From positions 306,695 through 370,694 of the forward strand of contig DAIDKE010000001.1 in NCBI GenBank assembly GCA_027450165.1: a stretch of 64,000 nucleotides of DNA. The letters run 5' to 3'. The notes under the pieces are model-generated. The model ran no database searches. It was given only the letters and a program-made list of their open reading frames with translations, and had not been told where the DNA came from. The position numbers and the translations under genes are program-made. The stretch comes from Candidatus Saccharimonadota bacterium (GTDB lineage: Bacteria; Patescibacteriota; Saccharimonadia; Saccharimonadales; Saccharimonadaceae). Below are positions 40,821 to 48,771 of this stretch, one piece after another; position 1 is the stretch's first letter, and every line of letters begins with the position of its first letter.

Positions 40821-42632
40821 ATGAACGACGAAAAACTACATGCTATGCGACACAGTCTGGCGCATCTTACCGCCGCAGCCGTGCAGCAACTTTGGCCGGA
40901 GGCTAAGTTTGGTGTTGGGCCAGTAGTTGACAACGGTTTTTACTACGATATTGACCTGAGCGAGCGCAAAATATCGGAGGAAGATTTTCCTAAGATAGAA
41001 GCAAAAATGCGTCAGCTAATTGCCGAAAATCAGGAGTTTGAGCGTTTTACGATGCCAATCGACCAGGCTATTGATTGGGCGCGCGAGAACCACCAGCCAT
41101 ATAAAGAAGAGCTATTAAATGATTTGAAGCGTGCCGGTACGACTGCGGCTAAAGACATTGATAGCGAAGAGCTTGGTTTGGCGGCCGATGGTGAATCGGC
41201 GGTTAGCGAAGTGTCGTTTTACAAAAACGGTAGTTTTGTTGACTTGTGCCGCGGGCCTCACTTGACCAACACTAGCGAAATCGGCGCTTTCAAACTGCTC
41301 CGTATCGCCGGTGCTTATTGGCTCGGCAAAGAGGGCAACCCGCAGATGCAGCGCTTGTATGGGGTGGCCTTTGCAACCCAAGCCGAGCTGGATGAGTTTT
41401 TGAAAAACCAAGAGCTGGCTCGTCAGCGCGATCACCGCAAGTTGGGCGTTGAACTAGACTTGTTTACTTTTTCACCATTAGTCGGTGCTGGTCTGCCGCT
41501 ATTTACACCGCGCGGTACAATTTTGCGCGACAAACTGGGTGCTTTTTCGCAGCAGTTGCAAGCAGCGGCTGGTTACGAGCGGGTGTCTATCCCGCATTTA
41601 ACTAAGGTTGATCTTTATAAAACTTCCGGCCACTACGACAAATATCCAGAGCGGTTTGAGGTCACCAGCGTCGAAAGTGATGACCTGTTTATGATGAAGC
41701 CGATGAACTGCCCACACCACACCCAAATTTATGCTTCGCGACCACGCAGTTACCGCGACCTACCAATTCGCTACATGGAAAACACCGTTGTTTATCGTGA
41801 CGAAAAGGCCGGTGAGCTACATGGCCTAAGTCGCGTTCGCGGTGCTACCCAAGACGATGCTCATGTCTTTTGCCGGGTTGATCAGATCGAACAAGAGTTT
41901 ACAGCCATCATGGAAATGATTCGTACGATGTATGATGAGTTCGATCTTAAGTGGCGCGCACGTCTTAGCTTTCGCGATGAAACTGATAAATATCTAGGCG
42001 ACCCTGAGCTATGGCAAGAAGCTCAAACAACGATTGAAGATGTTGCCAAAAAACTAAACCTTGATTACTTCATAGGCATGGGTGAAGCGGCCTTTTACGG
42101 TCCCAAGATTGACATCATGGCTACCGACGCCCTGGGTCGTGAATGGCAGCTTGCCACCGAGCAGCTCGACTTTGTACAGCCGGAGCGCTTCGGACTTAGT
42201 TATACTGCCGAAGACGGTAGTGAGCAGCGTCCGGTTATGATCCATAAGGCGCTGCTTGGATCGCTAGAGCGCTTTCTAAGTGTTTATATTGAGCACACCG
42301 GCGGCTGGTTCCCATTCTGGCTGGCACCCGAGCAGTTGCGTATTTTGACAATCAACGAGACGGTGCTTGACTATGTCGACGAGGTAAAACAGCGATTGTA
42401 CGACGTAGTACTTAATCAGCCGGTTAAGTATAATGAGCTGCGTTTCACGGTCGATGACCGTAACGAAAGTCTGGGCAAAAAGATCCGTGAGGCGGCTTCC
42501 TGGAAAATTCCAGTCCAGCTAATCATTGGCCCGAAAGACAAAGAAGCCCGCGAAGTTAGCGTCCGAACCCAAACTGGCGAAGAAAAAGTGCAGCTCGATA
42601 AATTAGCTGACTATTTGACAGCGCTTAGGTAG
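40821..42632 (+). CDS. thrS: Threonyl-tRNA synthetase without TGS domain
   Basis: A 603-aa class II synthetase charging tRNA-Thr. It starts directly in the editing (SAD) domain with MRHSLAHL (HxxxH motif) and CRGPH (CxxxH). The catalytic core follows: motif 2 region MNCPHHTQIY, then VRGATQDDAHVF, with zinc ligands Cys, His and IHKALLGS. The anticodon-binding domain ends the protein. The roughly 60-residue N-terminal TGS domain of E. coli ThrRS is missing. AGGAGA precedes the ATG, and the only other upstream sequence is the T-box leader, so the gene is not truncated by a wrong start. It is followed at once by the ATL gene. Confidence 0.96.
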   Translation: MNDEKLHAMRHSLAHLTAAAVQQLWPEAKFGVGPVVDNGFYYDIDLSERKISEEDFPKIEAKMRQLIAENQEFERFTMPIDQAIDWARENHQPYKEELLNDLKRAGTTAAKDIDSEELGLAADGESAVSEVSFYKNGSFVDLCRGPHLTNTSEIGAFKLLRIAGAYWLGKEGNPQMQRLYGVAFATQAELDEFLKNQELARQRDHRKLGVELDLFTFSPLVGAGLPLFTPRGTILRDKLGAFSQQLQAAAGYERVSIPHLTKVDLYKTSGHYDKYPERFEVTSVESDDLFMMKPMNCPHHTQIYASRPRSYRDLPIRYMENTVVYRDEKAGELHGLSRVRGATQDDAHVFCRVDQIEQEFTAIMEMIRTMYDEFDLKWRARLSFRDETDKYLGDPELWQEAQTTIEDVAKKLNLDYFIGMGEAAFYGPKIDIMATDALGREWQLATEQLDFVQPERFGLSYTAEDGSEQRPVMIHKALLGSLERFLSVYIEHTGGWFPFWLAPEQLRILTINETVLDYVDEVKQRLYDVVLNQPVKYNELRFTVDDRNESLGKKIREAASWKIPVQLIIGPKDKEAREVSVRTQTGEEKVQLDKLADYLTALR

Positions 42633-42635
42633 GTC

Positions 42636-42950
42636 ATGCAACCTGACGCCTCGTTTCGTGACCAAGTCGAACATTTGATAGCCCTCGTTCCAGCGGGCCA
42701 AGTAACGACTTACGGTGATTTAGCCGCTTTGGCCGGCCATCCGTATGCGGCGCGAATTGTCGGCGGCATTGCTCATTATGGTAACGAAAAATTACCTTGG
42801 CATCGTCTAGTAAATCGATTTGGCGGGCTAGCGAGCGGCTATTATGGCGGGCGCGAGGTTCAGGCTGCCATGCTTGAAGCCGAAGCTGTAACTTGTACGA
42901 ATTTTATAGTTGATAATTTTCAGGAGCGACGATGGCGGCCAAACCTTTAG
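42636..42950 (+). CDS. Alkyltransferase-like (ATL) protein
   Basis: A 104-aa protein with the DNA-binding half of O6-methylguanine-DNA methyltransferase: VPAGQVTTYGDLAALAG and IVGGIAHYGNEKLPWHRLVN. The PCHR active-site motif of MGMT reads PWHR, so the alkyl-accepting Cys is replaced by Trp, the hallmark of ATL proteins that mark O6-alkylguanine for nucleotide excision repair. It starts 3 nt after thrS and overlaps miaA by 19 nt. Confidence 0.9.
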   Translation: MQPDASFRDQVEHLIALVPAGQVTTYGDLAALAGHPYAARIVGGIAHYGNEKLPWHRLVNRFGGLASGYYGGREVQAAMLEAEAVTCTNFIVDNFQERRWRPNL

Positions 42951-43798
42951 TTGTAATTGTCGGACCAACCGCGAGCGGCAAGACTAGCTTAGCGATTAGT
43001 ATTGCCAAGCGCTTCGACGGCGAGGTCATAGCCGCCGATTCACGTACCATATATAAATATATGGATGTTGGGACGGCCAAGCCAACTGCGACCGAAATGG
43101 ACGGCGTGCCGCATTGGGGAATTGACTTAGTAGAGCCCGGCGAATATTTTTCGGCAGCTGATTTTAAGGATTATGCCCTGAAGAAGATCGATGAGATTCG
43201 TGAGCGTGGACACTTGCCAATTATGGTCGGTGGCAGTGGCCTGTATGTGGATGCCGTAATCTTTGATTATCAGTTTGGTGCCAAAGCTAGTCCCGAAAAT
43301 CGGAAACAACTGCTCGAGATGTCCAACGAGGAGCTAGTCGACTATTGCAATAAACACAACATTAGCTTGCCCGAGAACCCCCAAAACAAGCGCTATTTAG
43401 TGCGGGCAATAGAGCAGAACGGAATAAATCAAAAACGACGATTAACACCTATAGAAAATACAATTATTGTAGGAATTGCAACATCTACAGAGGCGCTGAA
43501 ACAAAGAATTGAAAAGCGAGCCAATTTGATGTTCGACAGCGGCATGATTGACGAGGCAAAGGCTCTGGGTGAGCGCTTTGGTTGGCACAGCGAAGCCATG
43601 ACTGGCAACATATATCGGTTAGTGGAAGAATATATAAATGGTAGTCTGACGACCGAAGAATTGCGAAATAAGTTTATTCTCAGCGACTGGCACTTGGCCA
43701 AAAGACAGCTAACTTGGTTGCGTCGGAATAAGTTCATTGAGTGGTTGCCGCTTGATGAGGCTGAACAATTTATTGTTGATCGACTCGCTAGCGTATAA
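42932..43798 (+). CDS. miaA: tRNA dimethylallyltransferase
   Basis: A 288-aa MiaA that adds dimethylallyl to A37 of tRNAs reading U-starting codons. P-loop GPTASGKTSLA is at residues about 10-20, then ADSRTIYKYMDVGTAKPT, in which the usual DSRQ Gln is Thr, and VGGSGLYVDA. The C-terminal motifs (GSLTTEELRNKFILSDWHLAKRQLTWLRR) are present. Slightly shorter than E. coli MiaA. It overlaps the ATL gene by 19 nt. Confidence 0.93.
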   Translation: MAAKPLVVIVGPTASGKTSLAISIAKRFDGEVIAADSRTIYKYMDVGTAKPTATEMDGVPHWGIDLVEPGEYFSAADFKDYALKKIDEIRERGHLPIMVGGSGLYVDAVIFDYQFGAKASPENRKQLLEMSNEELVDYCNKHNISLPENPQNKRYLVRAIEQNGINQKRRLTPIENTIIVGIATSTEALKQRIEKRANLMFDSGMIDEAKALGERFGWHSEAMTGNIYRLVEEYINGSLTTEELRNKFILSDWHLAKRQLTWLRRNKFIEWLPLDEAEQFIVDRLASV

Positions 43799-43799
43799 A

Positions 43800-43824
43800 T
43801 TTCGTGCTATCATAGAACACGAAA
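43800..43824. promoter_or_regulatory. Inverted repeat, candidate operator
   Basis: TTTCGTG/CACGAAA arms, 7 bp each, 11 nt apart. They lie between a TATAAA-type -10 (43794-43799) and the start of the HTH gene at 43846. Autoregulation by that HTH protein is the obvious hypothesis. Confidence 0.45.
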
Positions 43825-43845
43825 GTTATACGAGAGGGTAGCCAT

Positions 43846-44460
43846 ATGATTGATGCATTGTTCGGATCAAAAACGCGCGTTAAGCTGCTGCACCTATTTT
43901 TGAACCATCCTGGACAATCTTTTTACGTGCGCGAAATTACCCGTTTGGTCGATGAACAAATTAATTCTGTCCGACGTGAGTTGGCTAACATGCTGTCCGT
44001 GGGCGTCATCACGAGCGACACTTCGGACAATAAGTTATATTACCAAGTGAATCAGCGCTACGATTATTATTTGGCACTTCGAGCGATTTTTGCTGACGAG
44101 CCAATTGACTCTGTTCACGAGTCACGGGCCGCTGAAGGTACTTTGAGTGATCAGTACAGTGAGGCCATTAAAGAAATCGCTGGCTTACGGCTAGCCCTAG
44201 TATCAGGCGTCCTCGTGAAAGGCTCAACTGGCTCTGTCGACTTGCTGCTGGTTGGTGACCCAGCCGCCGCAAAGGTGAAAGCGCTAGTAAGTCTTATTGA
44301 AAAAGGTGAGGGCCGTGAGATAAACTATAGTGTGCTGAGCTATGACGACTTTTATTACCGCCTAAGCATACGCGACCGATTTATTACCGAAATAATTAAT
44401 AGCAAATATGCCGTTCTGATTGATAAAGACAATGTTTTGCGGCAAGAACAGGAGAAATAA
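43846..44460 (+). CDS. Winged-HTH protein with nucleotidyltransferase-like C-terminal domain
   Basis: A 204-aa protein. The N-terminal 75 residues are a winged helix (SKTRVKLLHLFLNHPGQSFYVREI, then INSVRRELANMLSVG). The C-terminal half has GLRLALVSGVLV followed by GSVDLLLVGD, a strand-turn-DxxL arrangement like the MNT nucleotidyltransferase fold; the usual GSxxxGxxxxxSDxDL is only partly kept (KGSTGSVDLLLV), so activity is doubtful. CGAGAGGG precedes the ATG. The next gene begins on the last base of its stop. Confidence 0.7.
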   Translation: MIDALFGSKTRVKLLHLFLNHPGQSFYVREITRLVDEQINSVRRELANMLSVGVITSDTSDNKLYYQVNQRYDYYLALRAIFADEPIDSVHESRAAEGTLSDQYSEAIKEIAGLRLALVSGVLVKGSTGSVDLLLVGDPAAAKVKALVSLIEKGEGREINYSVLSYDDFYYRLSIRDRFITEIINSKYAVLIDKDNVLRQEQEK

Positions 44461-45095
44461 TGTTTGATATTGAATATAAAGGCGCCAATACTGTTGTTAT
44501 TGCGAACAAAAAAGCGACAATTGTGACTAACCCCAAGCTGTCGGTTGTGGGCCTGAAGGACGTTGTTTTGAAGGATGCTGTTGAATTATCGACCGAAGCT
44601 CGTTTTACGATTGATAATCAAGACGCTCGGCTCGAGGTTGAAGGGCCTGGCGAATATGGCGTGGGCGATTTTGACATCAAAGGCATAGCCGCGCAGCGTC
44701 ACATTGACAGTGAAAAAACCGAGCTATTGTCGACGATCTATAGAATTGAAATCGGCGACGTTAGAATTGGTCTGCTCGGTAATATCGACCCCAACTTAAG
44801 CGACAGCCAGCTTGAAGAACTTGGCGTCATCGACATATTGATTCTTCCTGTGGGTGGCGGTGGCTATACGCTAGACGCCACTAGTGCTACCGGCTTGGTT
44901 CGCAAGATTGACCCAAAGGTTGTTATACCTATTCATTATGCCGATGCGGCTCTGAAATATGAAGTTCCGCAGGATACTCTCGATGCGTTTCTGGGTGAAC
45001 TATCTGTGCCAGTAGAAGAGACAGGTAAGTATAAGGTGAAACAGCTCTTAAACTTGCCCGAAACTATGACCGTCATCAAATTAGCTCGCAGCTAG
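44460..45095 (+). CDS. Degenerate metallo-beta-lactamase-fold protein
   Basis: A 211-aa protein similar to UlaG/YycJ-type MBL-fold hydrolases in its strand order (NTVVIANKKATIVTNPKL, EGPGEYGVGDFDIKGIA, IRIGLLGNI, DILILPVGG) and in PKVVIPIHYADAAL. The HxHxDH metal motif is absent: the equivalent position reads GNIDPNLSD. It is probably not a canonical hydrolase. Translationally coupled to the HTH protein (TAATG overlap), so the two may act together. Confidence 0.7.
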   Translation: MFDIEYKGANTVVIANKKATIVTNPKLSVVGLKDVVLKDAVELSTEARFTIDNQDARLEVEGPGEYGVGDFDIKGIAAQRHIDSEKTELLSTIYRIEIGDVRIGLLGNIDPNLSDSQLEELGVIDILILPVGGGGYTLDATSATGLVRKIDPKVVIPIHYADAALKYEVPQDTLDAFLGELSVPVEETGKYKVKQLLNLPETMTVIKLARS

Positions 45096-45108
45096 TTTGC
45101 GAAAAATA

Positions 45109-45140
45109 AAATAACCTCCACGATGAAATGGAGGTTATTT
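45109..45140. terminator. Bidirectional terminator
   Basis: A 12-bp stem AAATAACCTCCA/TGGAGGTTATTT with an 8-nt loop and TATTTT on the plus side, between the MBL-like gene and convergent rpmB. Confidence 0.85.
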
Positions 45141-45157
45141 TATTTTCGGTAAAGAAA

Positions 45158-45352
45158 TTAACTCAGGATGCCCTTTTTCTTTAGGGTACGGATAGCCTGA
45201 GTACTAAGGTTCATAGTAACCTTCTTGCCGCCCAACTCAAACGTCTTCTTCTGAAGATTTGGTTTGAAAACGCGATTAGTGCGACGCAAAGAGAAGCTCA
45301 CATTGTTGCCAAATTGTTTGCCTTTACCTGTTAGTTCGCATCGTGCAGCCAT
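45158..45352 (-). CDS. rpmB: 50S ribosomal protein L28
   Basis: A 64-aa L28. It starts MAARCELTGKGKQFGNNVS and has SLRRTNRVFKPNLQKK and TQAIRTLKKKG. The start at 45352 is set by family length and by GGAAG 7 nt before it. A consensus promoter lies on its strand just upstream. Confidence 0.93.
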   Translation of the reverse strand: MAARCELTGKGKQFGNNVSFSLRRTNRVFKPNLQKKTFELGGKKVTMNLSTQAIRTLKKKGILS

Positions 45353-45387
45353 TTTATTACTTCCACTTATTTTTAACAATCTTGACC

Positions 45388-45416
45388 ATTTTAACCTTTT
45401 TCAATCCAATAGTCAA
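45388..45416 (-). promoter_or_regulatory. Promoter of rpmB
   Basis: On the minus strand, TTGACT (45411-45416), 17 nt, TAAAAT (45388-45393). Confidence 0.8.
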
Positions 45417-45439
45417 GGTGTAGCTTGTTTGCGTCGTGG

Positions 45440-45466
45440 TTGTCAGGCCCCTGACAATGATATAAT
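45440..45466 (+). promoter_or_regulatory. Leaderless promoter of the M50 protease gene
   Basis: TTGTCA (45440-45445), 15 nt and TATAAT (45461-45466), then 7 nt to the ATG at 45474. The open frame extends upstream to 45264, but that region is the rpmB promoter. Confidence 0.7.
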
Positions 45467-45473
45467 TATTTGG

Positions 45474-46109
45474 ATGAGTGTAAATTTACTGTACCTGTTG
45501 ATAGTTGTGGTTGTTATTTTTATATCAATGACTCTACATGAAATAATGCATGGCTATGTTAGCTATTGGTTGGGTGACAATACGGCCAAGTATGCCGGTC
45601 GACTGTCGTTTAACCCGCTAAAGCATGTCGATCCATTTTTAACTATCATCTTGCCTTTGTCGTTAGCTCTGGTTGGGGCGCCAGTTTTTGGTGGCGCCAA
45701 GCCGGTGCCATTCGATCCCACTAGAGTTCGTGGGGGCGAGTGGGGTGTGGCCGCCGTGGGTCTGGCCGGGCCATTAACCAACCTTTTGATTGCCTTTATA
45801 GTGTTTGGATTATGGGCGATTTTCGGCGCCGGCTCCAGTGGAGTATTGGTTTTAATCGCGGCTACAACCGTTTCGGTTAATCTTGGTTTCTTTGTGTTTA
45901 ATATGATTCCGATTCCGCCGCTAGACGGATCAAGGGTCTTTTATGCTTTGGCGCCGGATTTTATGCGCAATATCATGAACACTGTCGAGCGTTACGGGAT
46001 TATATTAGTTTTCATTGTTGTTTTACTTTTCAGCCAACAAATAGGTGCCCTCATGGGCGGGGCAATCAACTTTTTCATCAGCCTGTTTAGTAGCATATTC
46101 GGCGTTTAA
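45474..46109 (+). CDS. Site-2-protease-like (M50) membrane metallopeptidase
   Basis: A 211-aa polytopic protein with HEIMHGYVSYWLGD near residue 22 (HExxH zinc site) and the downstream NMIPIPPLDGSRV, whose Asp is the third ligand. This is the compact M50 form without a PDZ domain. It would cleave membrane-spanning substrates such as anti-sigma factors or signal peptides; the substrate is unknown. A start at 45474 gives MSVNLLYLLIVVVV, a proper first helix. Confidence 0.9.
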   Translation: MSVNLLYLLIVVVVIFISMTLHEIMHGYVSYWLGDNTAKYAGRLSFNPLKHVDPFLTIILPLSLALVGAPVFGGAKPVPFDPTRVRGGEWGVAAVGLAGPLTNLLIAFIVFGLWAIFGAGSSGVLVLIAATTVSVNLGFFVFNMIPIPPLDGSRVFYALAPDFMRNIMNTVERYGIILVFIVVLLFSQQIGALMGGAINFFISLFSSIFGV

Positions 46110-46114
46110 ATTGT

Positions 46115-46120
46115 TATAAT
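46115..46120 (+). promoter_or_regulatory. -10 box before the 46127 RNA candidate
   Basis: TATAAT positioned so that transcription would start at the inverted repeat at 46128. No good -35 is seen. Confidence 0.45.
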
Positions 46121-46126
46121 AAGAAG

Positions 46127-46274
46127 TAGCCCAAGCAATCGTGGTCATATGATTTTCCTGAATATCATGTTTGATAGGGATGCCTAATGATTCATTTCCG
46201 TGGAAATGTTTTGCGGTAACCCACCTTGCAATTACGCGGGGAATATCAAGCGCCACTGGTTGCTTGGGCTTTTA
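46127..46274 (+). ncRNA. Candidate structured RNA with paired ends (about 145 nt)
   Basis: An 11-bp pair AGCCCAAGCAA (46128-46138) with TTGCTTGGGCT (46260-46270) joins the two ends and is followed by TTTT. Inside are hairpins CATTTCC/GGAAATG and ATGAT/ATCAT. A -10 box precedes it and a separate leaderless promoter for the next gene follows. This form recalls 6S-like or SRP-like RNAs, but no diagnostic SRP or 6S motif was found. No convincing ORF lies here; a minus-strand 77-aa frame crosses it without support. Confidence 0.5.
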
Positions 46275-46288
46275 TGTTAAGTTACAAT
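46260..46288 (+). promoter_or_regulatory. Leaderless promoter of the Nudix-RNase HI gene
   Basis: TTGCTT (46260-46265), 17 nt and TACAAT (46283-46288), then 8 nt to the ATG at 46297. The -35 overlaps the 3' arm of the paired-end RNA. Confidence 0.65.
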
Positions 46289-46296
46289 GACACTAG

Positions 46297-47190
46297 ATGA
46301 AACAGCGCGTATCGGTTCGAGCAATTGTTCAACAAGAGGGAAGGACTCTGCTTCTGCGGCGGTCGACTGGCCGCGAGTCGATTCTGGGCAAATATGAATT
46401 ACCCGGCGGAAAGTTGGCCTACGGTGAGCAGCCAGAAGATGCTCTACGTCGCTATCTGCATGATGACGCCGGACTACATATAAAATCAGCCCAGTTATTT
46501 GATGCTGTGACCTACATCGATCACGACGACAATAGCCTTCAATATATCGTTATAACTTATAATGTCAGCTTGGCTCCGCTTTATAGTCACAATGTAAAAC
46601 TGAGCGGCAACTACGATAGATATAGGTGGCAAAAGTTGTCAAAAAGTCATCAAGAAGAGCTGACCGACCTAACTCAACTGCTTCTCGGAATAATGGAGCA
46701 GGAGGCGATTGCTGACGAAAGTATAGAGGTACAGCAGGCTGATGATGACAAAAATACATCAGAGGTTACGGTAACTATCTACGCTGACGGCGGGTCGCGC
46801 GGTAACCCAGGACCTTCGGCTGCCGGTTACATTATGTTGAATAGTCAACAACAGGTGATTGCCCAGGATGGCGAATATCTAGGTATTACAACTAACAATC
46901 AGGCCGAGTACCAAGGTGTGCGATTAGGCCTGGAAAAAGCTGCCGCGTACGGTGCAACACGAGTTGATTTTAGGTTGGATAGCATGCTGGTAGTTAATCA
47001 AATGAACGGTCTGTATCGCATTAAAAACCGCGAACTATGGCCGATTCATGAACGCATCCGCGGACTAATCAAACAGTTTCATAAAGTCACATTTTCGCAT
47101 GTGCAGCGTGAATTCAATCAATTGGCCGATGGAGTGGTGAATAAAACTCTCGATGAGTATCTGGCGAACCGTAATCAAAATAGTGTATAG
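46297..47190 (+). CDS. Nudix-like/RNase HI fusion protein
   Basis: A 297-aa two-domain protein. Residues about 1-135 resemble Nudix hydrolases (RTLLLRRSTGRESILGKYELPGGKL), but the Nudix box GX5EX7REUXEEXGU reads with RYLHDD where REUXEE is expected, so the catalytic glutamates are lost or replaced by Asp. Residues about 155-290 are a complete RNase HI: YADGGSRGNPGPS, NNQAEYQGV, LDSMLVVNQM and the closing HVQREFNQLAD, with the D-E-D-D set. It would remove RNA from RNA-DNA hybrids. The Nudix part may be a binding module. It ends just before the RNase P RNA gene. Confidence 0.88.
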   Translation: MKQRVSVRAIVQQEGRTLLLRRSTGRESILGKYELPGGKLAYGEQPEDALRRYLHDDAGLHIKSAQLFDAVTYIDHDDNSLQYIVITYNVSLAPLYSHNVKLSGNYDRYRWQKLSKSHQEELTDLTQLLLGIMEQEAIADESIEVQQADDDKNTSEVTVTIYADGGSRGNPGPSAAGYIMLNSQQQVIAQDGEYLGITTNNQAEYQGVRLGLEKAAAYGATRVDFRLDSMLVVNQMNGLYRIKNRELWPIHERIRGLIKQFHKVTFSHVQREFNQLADGVVNKTLDEYLANRNQNSV

Positions 47191-47197
47191 TATAAGG

Positions 47198-47527
47198 CAC
47201 AGCCTATTTGACGATCGCCTTGCCACGCGGTAAGGAGGAAAGTCCGGGCAGCATAGGGCATGACAGTCGCTAACGGCGACCGGGGGCAACTCTAGGGAAA
47301 GTGCCACAGAAACAATACCGCTCGCTTTGCGAGTAAGGGTGAAATGAGTGGGGTAAGAGCCCACAGCGTCGTACGGTGACGTGCGGAGAAGGTAAACCCT
47401 GTCAGCTGCAAGGAGATCTGCATCAAAGAGTAGCCCGCTCGCAGGTCGTTACCCGCTTGATTGTACCAGCAATGGTATGACTAGATAGATGATCGTCCTC
47501 GACAGAACCCGGCTTACGGTAGGCTGT
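47198..47527 (+). ncRNA. rnpB: RNase P RNA (bacterial type A)
   Basis: The catalytic RNA that trims tRNA 5' leaders. Conserved core segments are clear: GAGGAAAGTCCGGGC near 47232, ACAGAAACAATACC, GGGTGAAATGAGTGGGG (J11/12 region), the AAGAGCCCAC stretch, and the 3' core ATAGATGATCGTCC, ACAGAACCCGGCTTACGG. P1 is closed by ACAGCCTA/TAGGCTGT. TATAGT precedes the 5' end. A terminator follows directly. Confidence 0.93.
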
Positions 47528-47564
47528 AACTAAAAAACTCCTCATGGCGAGGAGCTTTTTAGTT
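47528..47564. terminator. Bidirectional terminator of rnpB and rplT
   Basis: A 16-position stem AACTAAAAAACTCCTC/GAGGAGCTTTTTAGTT with one mismatch and a 5-nt loop; A- and T-runs on the two arms serve both strands. Confidence 0.85.
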
Positions 47565-47582
47565 GTTGAGTATTTGTAATAC

Positions 47583-47927
47583 CTAGAGCTTGGCGCTTTT
47601 TACGATTGCAGTAAAGGCCGCTGGGTCGTTGACCGCTAAATCGGCTAGAACCTTGCGGTCGAGTTCAATGTTAGCTGCTTTAAGTCCAGCAATTAGTTTG
47701 CCGTATGTTGTGCCGTTTTCGCGGGCAGCAGCGTTGATACGGGTGATCCACAGTGAGCGCAGGTCGCGCTTGCGGTTGCGGCGGTCGCGGTAGCTGTATT
47801 GCAGCGCCCTAATGACGGCCTGCTTGGCTAAGCGATAGCTGCGCGTGCGGTTATGTTGCATGCCTTTAGCGGCAGCTAATACTTTCTTGTGTTTGGCGCG
47901 TCCTTCGACGCCTCGTTTGATTCGCAT
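47583..47927 (-). CDS. rplT: 50S ribosomal protein L20
   Basis: A 114-aa L20, an early assembly protein of 23S rRNA that often represses its own operon. It starts [15 protein letters not shown] and has [35 protein letters not shown] spread over the central helix. Third gene of infC-rpmI-rplT. Confidence 0.95.
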   Translation of the reverse strand: MRIKRGVEGRAKHKKVLAAAKGMQHNRTRSYRLAKQAVIRALQYSYRDRRNRKRDLRSLWITRINAAARENGTTYGKLIAGLKAANIELDRKVLADLAVNDPAAFTAIVKSAKL

Positions 47928-47981
47928 ACTAGGTCTCCTTTTAGGTGAACGTCGGTTGCGGGTTTAGACCGCTATTCGTTT

Positions 47982-48176
47982 TTATGCACCGAGCGCTCGT
48001 TTAATATTCTTGGCGGTACCACCCTTAACGACAGCAGTCGTTTGAATGGCGCGCTTGCGACTCTTGCTCTTTTTGGCCAGCAAGTGGGCACCAAAAGCAC
48101 GGCGGCGAGTCAACTTACCGGTACTGGTAAGTTTAATCCGCTTGGCGGTACCTTTGTGGGTTTTTAGCTTTGGCAT
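47982..48176 (-). CDS. rpmI: 50S ribosomal protein L35
   Basis: A 64-aa L35: [20 protein letters not shown] and [19 protein letters not shown]. The ATG overlaps the infC stop by one base (TAATG), so it is coupled to infC. Confidence 0.95.
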   Translation of the reverse strand: MPKLKTHKGTAKRIKLTSTGKLTRRRAFGAHLLAKKSKSRKRAIQTTAVVKGGTAKNIKRALGA

Positions 48177-48682
48177 TACTTACTCCTTATTACAATGCTC
48201 AAATTGCGTCCAGCCATCTGGGGCTGTTGTTCAACAACTGCTTCCTCGGCCAAGAGATTAACTATCTTATTAATCATATCGTAACCAAGTTCTTTGTGGG
48301 CCATCTCGCGGCCGCGATAAAAGATTTGAATGCGCACCTTATGTCCTTCGGACAAAAATTCGCGAACCTTGCGCAACTTAATGTCTAGGTCGCCGGTGCC
48401 AATCTTTAGGCCGAATCGCATTTGCTTCAACTCGCTTTGCTTGTTTGAGCGGCGATTCTTTTGGGCTTCTTTCATCTTTTGGTACTGGTATTTACCCCAG
48501 TTAACGATTTTTGCTACCGGTGGCTTGGCGTTTGGTGAAATCTCGACCAGGTCAAGTCCAGCTTCTTCCGCAAGACGCAGAGCTTCACTACGACTCATAA
48601 TCCCGAGCTGTTCGCCGCTTTCACCGATAACGCGGAGTTCACTGGCGCGAATAGCCTCGTTGATACGAATTGATTGGTTGAT
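48176..48682 (-). CDS. infC: Translation initiation factor IF-3, probable AUC start codon
   Basis: A 168-aa IF-3, which checks start codons and keeps 30S subunits free. N-domain [22 protein letters not shown] and C-domain [30 protein letters not shown] are canonical. No ATG, GTG or TTG sits at the right place. AGAGGAG lies 6 nt before ATC at 48682, and the nearest upstream candidate (TTG at 48706) precedes that ribosome site. infC in many bacteria uses AUU or AUC as a rare start so that IF-3 represses its own translation. Strand promoter at 48736-48764. Confidence 0.85.
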   Translation of the reverse strand: MNQSIRINEAIRASELRVIGESGEQLGIMSRSEALRLAEEAGLDLVEISPNAKPPVAKIVNWGKYQYQKMKEAQKNRRSNKQSELKQMRFGLKIGTGDLDIKLRKVREFLSEGHKVRIQIFYRGREMAHKELGYDMINKIVNLLAEEAVVEQQPQMAGRNLSIVIRSK

Positions 48683-48735
48683 GTCTGTCTCCTCTTTGAG
48701 TAGCAAGTTGTTGATTGAGCTTTTACTCGCTAGCT

Positions 48736-48764
48736 ATTTTATCAAATTTATCCTTTTAAGACAA
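48736..48764 (-). promoter_or_regulatory. Promoter of infC-rpmI-rplT
   Basis: On the minus strand, TTGTCT (48759-48764), 17 nt, TAAAAT (48736-48741). Confidence 0.75.
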
Positions 48765-48771
48765 GGGGTGC

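Noticed and set aside
46023..46256. 77-aa minus-strand open frame over the end of the M50 gene
   Set aside because: No SD or promoter on that strand; it crosses the paired-end RNA candidate and antisense to conserved M50 coding sequence.
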